Shown here: in pieces, positions 6,896 through 11,270 of the stretch | Position numbering within the stretch: the stretch's first letter is position 1 | Layout of the letters: every line of letters starts with the position of its first letter | NCBI GenBank assembly: GCA_050015575.1 | Contig: JBEKBD010000094.1 | Coordinates: 1-11,270 of the forward strand | Origin: Roseiarcus sp050015575 | Lineage (GTDB): Bacteria; Pseudomonadota; Alphaproteobacteria; Rhizobiales; Beijerinckiaceae | DNA: 11,270 bases | Direction: 5' to 3' | Position numbers and translations under genes: made by a program | The notes under the pieces: model-generated | Databases searched by the model: none | The model's input: the letters and a program-made list of their open reading frames with translations, nothing else | What the model was told of the DNA's origin: nothing

Positions 6896-8092
6896 ATGTC
6901 GGTTCTCCCCATCCCGCCGCAGCCGGCGGCGACATCGCTCGCCGGGGCGACGCGCGCCGAGATCGCGCGCGCGCTCGCCGAAATCGGCGCGCCCGAGCGC
7001 GAGTTGCGCATGCGCGCCTCCCAGCTCTGGCACTGGATTTACCATCGCGGCGCGCGCGACTTCTCGGCGATGCGCAACATCGCCCGCCCGCTGCTCGAAA
7101 AGCTCGCCGAGCGCCACACCCTTGCGCGCCCCGAAATCGTCGCCGAACAGGTGTCGGCCGACGGCACGCGCAAGTGGCTCCTACGCATGCCGCCTGCCGG
7201 CCCCGGCGACAAGGGCGCCGAGATCGAGACCGTTTACATTCCCGAGTCCGACCGCGGCACGCTGTGCGTCTCCAGCCAGGTCGGCTGCACGCTCAACTGC
7301 CCGTTCTGCCACACCGGCACCCAGAACTGGGCGCGCAACTTGACCGCCGCCGAAATCGTCGCGCAGGTTCTGGTCGCGCGCGACCGGCTCGGCGACTTTC
7401 CCGGCGGCGTCGCGCCGACCGACGGGCTGGTCCCTTCCGGCGAAGGGGTGCGCGCGGTCTCCAACGTCGTCTTCATGGGCATGGGCGAACCGCTCTACAA
7501 CTTCGAACATGTTCGCGACGCGATCGGCGTCTTGACCGACGGCGACGGCTTGTCGTTGTCGAAGCGGCGCGTCACCGTCTCGACTTCCGGCGTCGTCCCG
7601 CAAATGGCGGCGCTGGGTCGCGATTGCGGCGCGATGCTCGCCGTCTCGCTGCACGCGACCAACGACGCGCTGCGCGACAAGCTGGTCCCGCTCAACCGGA
7701 AATACCCAATCGCCAAACTGTTGCAGGCCTGCCGGGACTATCCCGGCGCCTCCAACGCGCGGCGCATCACCTTCGAATACGTCATGCTCAAGGGCGTCAA
7801 CGATTCGCCCGCCGAGGCGAAGGCGCTGGTGCGGCTGCTGCAAGGCCTGCCGGCCAAGATCAACCTCATTCCGTTCAATCCCTGGCCCGGCGCCCCTTAC
7901 GAATGCTCGGATTGGCCGACCATCGAGCGCTTCTCCGACATCGTCTTCGCCGCCGGCTACGCCAGCCCGGTGCGCACGCCGCGCGGACGCGACATTCTGG
8001 CCGCCTGCGGTCAACTCAGAAGCGAAACCGAAAAGCTGCGCGCTCGAGCGCGCATGATGCTCGAGGAGAATCTGGCCGTTGGCCTGGATTGA
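6896..8092 (+). CDS. rlmN: Dual-specificity rRNA/tRNA adenine-C2 methyltransferase RlmN
   Basis: This radical-SAM enzyme methylates C2 of A2503 in 23S rRNA and, in E. coli, A37 of some tRNAs, which supports decoding fidelity. The 398-residue product has the radical-SAM iron-sulfur motif CTLNCPFC with Cys131, Cys135 and Cys138, and the SAM-binding MGMGEPLYNF (194-203). Cys124 in TLCVSSQVGC and Cys371 in LAACGQL are the pair used for the methyl-Cys intermediate, equivalent to E. coli Cys118 and Cys355. AVSLHATND (249-257) and INLIPFNPWPG (322-332) are also family hallmarks. An in-frame GTG exists at 6881, but ATG 6896 has AAAGG 4 nt upstream and is preferred. It begins 65 bp after the SecY-like gene, so it may have its own promoter. 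All catalytic residues are present. Confidence 0.97.
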   Translation: MSVLPIPPQPAATSLAGATRAEIARALAEIGAPERELRMRASQLWHWIYHRGARDFSAMRNIARPLLEKLAERHTLARPEIVAEQVSADGTRKWLLRMPPAGPGDKGAEIETVYIPESDRGTLCVSSQVGCTLNCPFCHTGTQNWARNLTAAEIVAQVLVARDRLGDFPGGVAPTDGLVPSGEGVRAVSNVVFMGMGEPLYNFEHVRDAIGVLTDGDGLSLSKRRVTVSTSGVVPQMAALGRDCGAMLAVSLHATNDALRDKLVPLNRKYPIAKLLQACRDYPGASNARRITFEYVMLKGVNDSPAEAKALVRLLQGLPAKINLIPFNPWPGAPYECSDWPTIERFSDIVFAAGYASPVRTPRGRDILAACGQLRSETEKLRARARMMLEENLAVGLD

Positions 8093-8128
8093 CCCGCCGA
8101 GCGCGGTCCGCGCCATTGTCCCCTTTTG

Positions 8129-8150
8129 GCCGCCGAGGCCGCTTGGCGGC
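8129..8150 (+). terminator. Possible hairpin after rlmN
   Basis: GCCGCCGA at 8129-8136 and TTGGCGGC at 8143-8150 can pair over 8 bp (one G-U) around a 6-nt loop, 37 nt after the rlmN stop. No U-run follows (only GTTCGG), so it is a weak intrinsic terminator at best, and stems of this size arise easily in such GC-rich DNA. Confidence 0.3.
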
Positions 8151-8196
8151 GTTCGGCGTCTCGCGTTCCGATAACCGCCGCAACGAAGGACGGCCC

Positions 8197-8340
8197 ATGA
8201 GCGAAACGTCCGCCGCCGGCGACGAAGCGCCCAAGCGCGAATTCGCGGGATTCGGCGCGATCGTTCGCGACAGCCTCGTTCGCCTGGTGCGCTTGCCGCG
8301 CTTCGACCGCCCGCCCGCCTCGCGCCGCCCGGGGGATTGA
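8197..8340 (+). CDS. 47-residue hypothetical protein upstream of the TerC gene
   Basis: The ORF encodes MSETSAAGDEAPKREFAGFG followed by an amphipathic-looking stretch (AIVRDSLVRLVRLPRF) and a Pro/Arg-rich end. A strong ribosome binding site (GAAGGA) lies 7 nt before the ATG, better than most in this window. The stop is separated by only 2 bp from the ATG of the TerC-family gene, which suggests translational coupling. It has no membrane segment or Cys cluster. I do not recognise the family. It could be a real small protein acting with the transporter, for instance on the membrane surface, or a leader ORF. The context and binding site support translation; the function is open. Confidence 0.6.
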   Translation: MSETSAAGDEAPKREFAGFGAIVRDSLVRLVRLPRFDRPPASRRPGD

Positions 8341-8342
8341 GG

Positions 8343-9221
8343 ATGGACTTCGGCGCGCAAGCCGCGTGGCTCGTCATCCCCGTGCAAATCTTCTTTGTCG
8401 ATCTCATGCTCGGCGCCGACAACGCGCTGTTGATCGCGCTCGCCTGTCGTTCGCTCGGCCCCGAGGACACGCGCCGGGCGATTGCGCTCGGCGCCGGCGG
8501 CGCGATCGCGCTGCGGCTGGCGCTGACGCTGCTGGCGAGTTCGCTGCTCGCGCTGCCGCTGGTCAAGCTCGCCGGCGCCTGGCTGCTGATCGTCATCGCG
8601 CTCAACGTGACGGCGGCGCCGAAGTCGGACGCGAGTGAAAATCGCGCTTTCGCTCTCGGGCACGGCGACCTGTGGTCGGTCGCGACGACCATCGTCGTCG
8701 CCGACGCCGCGATGAGCCTCGACAACGTCGTCGCGATCGCGGCGATCGCGCGCGGCAATTTTTGGCTGCTTGCGGCGGGCGTCGCCTGCTCCATCCCCGT
8801 GCTCGCCTACGGCGGGCTGATCCTTACGACGTTGCTCGAGAACGCGCCCGCCCTCGTCGCGATCGGCGCGGCGCTGCTCGGCTGGATCGCTGGCGACATG
8901 GCCGCTTCCGATCCGCTGATCGCCGACTGGGCCGACGTCAACGCGCCCGGGCTGGTCGCGATCGCGCCCGCCCTCGGCGCGGCGTTCGTCTTCCTGCGCG
9001 GCGGAGCGAGCGCGGGCCGCCCCGCGCCGCCTCCGGCGCCGCCGCCTGCCGCGAAACCGACCGCGCCCGCCGCGCTTTTTCCTCGACCGCCGCGCGCGCG
9101 CGCTCCGAAATTCGCGCCGTCCTCGCGCGAGGACCGCGTCGCCGTCATCGGCGTGCTGATCCTGGCGGCGATCGCCGGCCTGACGCTGTTGGTCGTGTCC
9201 TATCTCGACAGCCCGAATTGA
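8343..9221 (+). CDS. TerC-family integral membrane protein with C-terminal extension
   Basis: A 292-residue membrane protein of the TerC/YjbE type. Members export or homeostatically handle metal ions (manganese or calcium in characterised cases), but the substrate here cannot be read from sequence. Two inverted-repeat halves carry the hallmark acidic motifs: LGADNALLIALA (23-34) with Asp25 and MSLDNVVAIAAIA (124-136) with Asp127. About seven membrane segments fill residues 8-217. After the canonical domain come a Pro/Ala linker (225-262) and one further membrane segment (267-287) ending YLDSPN, which many homologues of about 220-240 residues lack. ATG 8343 is preferred; an in-frame TTG at 8337 adds only two residues. 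It probably forms an operon with the 47-residue ORF just upstream. Confidence 0.92.
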   Translation: MDFGAQAAWLVIPVQIFFVDLMLGADNALLIALACRSLGPEDTRRAIALGAGGAIALRLALTLLASSLLALPLVKLAGAWLLIVIALNVTAAPKSDASENRAFALGHGDLWSVATTIVVADAAMSLDNVVAIAAIARGNFWLLAAGVACSIPVLAYGGLILTTLLENAPALVAIGAALLGWIAGDMAASDPLIADWADVNAPGLVAIAPALGAAFVFLRGGASAGRPAPPPAPPPAAKPTAPAALFPRPPRARAPKFAPSSREDRVAVIGVLILAAIAGLTLLVVSYLDSPN

Positions 9222-9404
9222 GGCGTCGCCGGCCGACCGACGCGAGCTTCGGCGAGCCTCGGCGCGGCGCGCTTTTCCGGACCGATCCGCCCGAATGGGC
9301 GCGCTCGGGCCCGCCTGCGGCCGTTTGGCGCAGGCCTGAGGCCGCCGCGCGAGAGAATTCGCCTTGAAAAGACGCAGACGGTGGTTTCTGTTCGCCGCGT
9401 TTCT

Positions 9405-9431
9405 GTGCATATTGCTGAAAAGATTATCATC
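9405..9431 (+). promoter_or_regulatory. AT-rich patch, likely promoter area for glnK-amtB
   Basis: Within the 284-bp gap between the TerC gene and glnK, this is the only stretch that is not GC-rich (GTGCATATTGCTGAAAAG, then ATTATCATC). It lies 75-100 nt before the glnK ATG, a typical promoter position. I searched the gap by eye for a sigma-54 element (GG-N10-GC within TGGCAC-N5-TTGC) and found no good one. GATTAT could serve as a -10 element but has no matching -35. Confidence 0.3.
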
Positions 9432-9505
9432 GTCCCCATCGGCCCCGGCGGGCTCGCAAAACCGGCGCCGATGTCCCGCCGCTCGAACGAAACGAAGAAA
9501 AGTCC

Positions 9506-9844
9506 ATGAAAATCGTCACCGCCATCATCAAACCGTTCAAGCTCGACGACGTGCGCGAGGCGCTCGACCGCGTCGGCGCGCACGGCATGACCGTCGCCGA
9601 GGTCAAAGGATATGGCCGCCAGAAGGGACATACCGAAATCTATCGCGGCGCCGAATACGTCGTGAACTTCGTGCCCAAGGTGCGGCTGGAAATCGTCGTC
9701 CCCGATTCGCTTGTCGAAGCGATCGTCGAGGCGATCCGCTCGGCGGCGCTGACCGGCACGATCGGCGACGGCAAGATTTTCGTCGCACCCATCGAGCGCG
9801 TCGTGCGCATCCGCACCGGCGAAGCGAACGACGAAGCGCTCTAA
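9506..9844 (+). CDS. glnK: PII nitrogen-regulatory protein
   Basis: This is a trimeric cytosolic signal protein that senses 2-oxoglutarate, ATP/ADP and, through uridylylation, glutamine. When nitrogen is plentiful it docks on AmtB and closes the channel. The 112-residue product has the canonical PII length. MKIVTAIIKPFKLDDVREAL opens the domain; the T-loop GYGRQKGHTEIYRGAEYVVN carries the uridylylation site Tyr51. The B-loop TGTIGDGK (83-90) and the C-terminal RVVRIRTGE (98-106) bind nucleotide. Lys90, Arg101 and Arg103 are kept; residue 85 is Thr where E. coli GlnB has Lys. Position directly before amtB (29-bp gap) favours the name glnK over glnB. The start has an A/G-rich GAAGAAAAG ribosome binding site. 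Confidence 0.97.
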   Translation: MKIVTAIIKPFKLDDVREALDRVGAHGMTVAEVKGYGRQKGHTEIYRGAEYVVNFVPKVRLEIVVPDSLVEAIVEAIRSAALTGTIGDGKIFVAPIERVVRIRTGEANDEAL

Positions 9845-9873
9845 CCCTCCATCCAGCCATTGAGATCGCGTCC

Positions 9874-11187
9874 ATGCACCCCATGATTTCGCGCGCCGGC
9901 CTCCCTGCTGCCGCGCTCATCGCTTTTTCCACGCCCGCCTTCGCCGCCGACGGCAAGATCGATCCGGGCGACACGGCGTTCATGATCGCAGCGACCGCGC
10001 TGGTGCTGCTGATGACGCTTCCCGGCCTGGCGCTGTTCTACGGCGGCATGGTCCGGCGCAAGAACGTTCTGGCGACGATGGCCCAGAGCGTCGCCGCGAC
10101 CGGCGTGGTGTCGCTGCTGTGGTTCGCGCTCGCCTACAGCTTGACCTTTCGCGGCGACGGCGCGTTGATCGGCGGCTTCGATCGGGTGCTGCTCTTGGGC
10201 GTCGGCGTCGACTCGATCAGCCCGTTCGCCAAGACCATCCCCGAAATTCTGTTCATGGCCTATCAGATGACCTTCGCGGTCATCACCTGCGCGCTCGTCG
10301 GCGGCGCCGTCGCCGACCGGTTGAAGTTTTCTGCCTTTCTTCTCTTCTGCGCGCTGTGGCTGTTCATCGTCTACGTCCCGACCGCCCACTGGGTGTGGGG
10401 CGGCGGCTTCCTCGAGCGCCTCGGCCTGATCGACTTCGCCGGCGGCACGGTGGTTCATCTCAACGCCGGCGTCGCCGGCCTGGTCGCGGCGCTGATGGTC
10501 GGCGCCCGGCAGGGATACGGGCGCGAGAATCTGGCGCCGTTCAACCTCGCGCTGGCGGTGATCGGCGTCGGCCTGTTGTGGGTCGGCTGGTTCGGCTTCA
10601 ACGGCGGCTCGGCGCTCGCTGTCGGCCCGCGCGCCGCCTTCGCCATCGTCGCGACGCACCTCTCGGCGTGCGCGGGCGCGCTGACCTGGAGCGGTCTCGA
10701 ATGGGCCTCGCGCCGCAAGCCTTCGGTGCTCGGGCTGATTTCCGGCGCGGTCGCCGGGCTCGGCGCGATCACCCCCGCCTCCGGCTTCGTCCTGCCCTGG
10801 CACGGCGTCGTCATCGGCGTGCTCGCCGGCGGCGTCTGCTATTTCGCGTGCACCGCGCTGAAGCAGAGGCTCGGCTACGACGACTCGCTCGACGTGTTCG
10901 GCGTCCACGGCGTCGGCGGCGCGCTCGGCACTTTGCTCGCCGGCGTGTTCGCCACCGCCTCGCTCAGCGCCATTGGCGGCGAAGCCGGGGTGTCGGGGCT
11001 GCTGGAGGGGAACCCGTCGCAGCTCCTCGCCCAGGCGATCGGCGTCGGCGTGACGATCGTGTGGTGCGCGGTCGGCACCTGGATCACGCTGAAGATCGTC
11101 GACGCCCTGGTCGGCCTGCGCGTTCGCCCGGAGCAGGAGCGCGAAGGCCTCGACCTCGCGCTGCATGGCGAGGCGATGGGGCTGTAA
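9874..11187 (+). CDS. amtB: Ammonium channel/transporter AmtB
   Basis: An inner-membrane trimeric channel that conducts ammonium/ammonia and is gated by GlnK. The 437-residue product begins with a cleavable signal peptide (about 1-24, ending AFA-A) and then about eleven membrane segments. Pore features are visible: the twin histidines His195 (GGTVVHLNAG) and His345 (DVFGVHGVGG), Asp187 (LIDFAGG), Trp175 (HWVWGGG), and GWFGFNGGSA (238-247) with the inner gate Phe242 and Ser246. The outer gate position of E. coli Phe107 is Tyr130 here (AYQMTFA). The tail RPEQEREGLDLALHGE matches the cytosolic GlnK-contacting end. An in-frame ATG nine bases downstream (9883) is an alternative start. The 29-bp gap to glnK indicates one operon. 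Confidence 0.97.
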   Translation: MHPMISRAGLPAAALIAFSTPAFAADGKIDPGDTAFMIAATALVLLMTLPGLALFYGGMVRRKNVLATMAQSVAATGVVSLLWFALAYSLTFRGDGALIGGFDRVLLLGVGVDSISPFAKTIPEILFMAYQMTFAVITCALVGGAVADRLKFSAFLLFCALWLFIVYVPTAHWVWGGGFLERLGLIDFAGGTVVHLNAGVAGLVAALMVGARQGYGRENLAPFNLALAVIGVGLLWVGWFGFNGGSALAVGPRAAFAIVATHLSACAGALTWSGLEWASRRKPSVLGLISGAVAGLGAITPASGFVLPWHGVVIGVLAGGVCYFACTALKQRLGYDDSLDVFGVHGVGGALGTLLAGVFATASLSAIGGEAGVSGLLEGNPSQLLAQAIGVGVTIVWCAVGTWITLKIVDALVGLRVRPEQEREGLDLALHGEAMGL

Positions 11188-11210
11188 GGGGGAGCGTGGG
11201 GCGGGCGCCG

Positions 11211-11235
11211 CGCGGCGGGCGGCGAGCCCGCCGCG
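11211..11235 (+). terminator. GC-rich hairpin after amtB
   Basis: CGCGGCGGGC (11211-11220) and GCCCGCCGCG (11226-11235) form a perfect 10-bp stem with a 5-nt loop (GGCGA), 24 nt after the amtB stop. No U-run follows directly, but strong GC stems with poor tails are common in GC-rich genomes. The position fits the end of the glnK-amtB transcript. The remaining 35 bp to the window edge show no gene. Confidence 0.6.
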
Positions 11236-11270
11236 GTTCGCCCTATCGTTTCGCCTGCCACACGGCCGCG

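Noticed and set aside
7181..8794. 537-codon minus-strand frame across rlmN and TerC
   Set aside because: It runs antisense to two clearly recognised genes; high GC makes such open frames common.
9318..9345. GCGGCC...GGCCGC inverted repeat between TerC and glnK as terminator
   Set aside because: Only a 6-bp stem with a long loop and no T-run, as expected by chance at this GC content.
9841..11166. 441-codon minus-strand frame over amtB
   Set aside because: Composition (His/Arg/Asp/Gln-rich) is that of an antisense shadow; amtB is full length with all pore residues.

Overview
The window is high-GC (mostly G/C at third codon positions) and reads as chromosomal DNA of an alphaproteobacterium, probably a member of the Hyphomicrobiales. 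This rests on the RlmN and AmtB sequence style, the glnK-amtB pair, a CtrA-type box, and a giant Ala/Thr/Leu/Gln repeat protein of a kind I remember from that order. The assignment is inference; there is no rRNA or other taxonomic marker here.

Left third (1-3897): the minus strand carries one uninterrupted reading frame that starts at an ATG at 3897 and leaves the window at base 1 without a stop, giving 1299 codons of a longer protein. It is built of eight-residue units, hydrophobic-x-x-Leu-Ser/Thr-Thr-x-Gln. These are arranged in higher-order modules of 318 bp (106 residues) with 333- and 354-bp variants, and a 1641-bp block of five modules is itself repeated. The frame encodes only two Lys and one Arg, and no Cys, Trp or Tyr. 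The long Arg-rich plus-strand frames over it are antisense shadows. A perfect TTAA-N7-TTAAC box, the CtrA consensus, lies about 75 bp upstream of its start.

Bases 3898-4698 are an 801-bp divergent intergenic region with no convincing gene.

Right two thirds (4699-11187), all on the plus strand: guaC (GMP reductase); 23 bp later a short, divergent SecY-family membrane protein; rlmN (23S rRNA/tRNA adenine C2-methyltransferase); a 47-codon ORF with a strong ribosome binding site leading into a TerC-family membrane protein; then glnK and amtB, the PII signal protein and the ammonium channel it controls. A 10-bp GC-rich hairpin after amtB is a likely terminator.

The clear functional unit is glnK-amtB (nitrogen sensing and ammonium uptake). 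guaC plus the SecY-like gene, and the 47-aa ORF plus TerC, look co-transcribed but have no obvious shared function. The most unusual items are the giant almost Lys/Arg-free repeat protein with its CtrA box, and the reduced SecY paralogue that appears to lack the conserved cytosolic loops used by ribosome and SecA.
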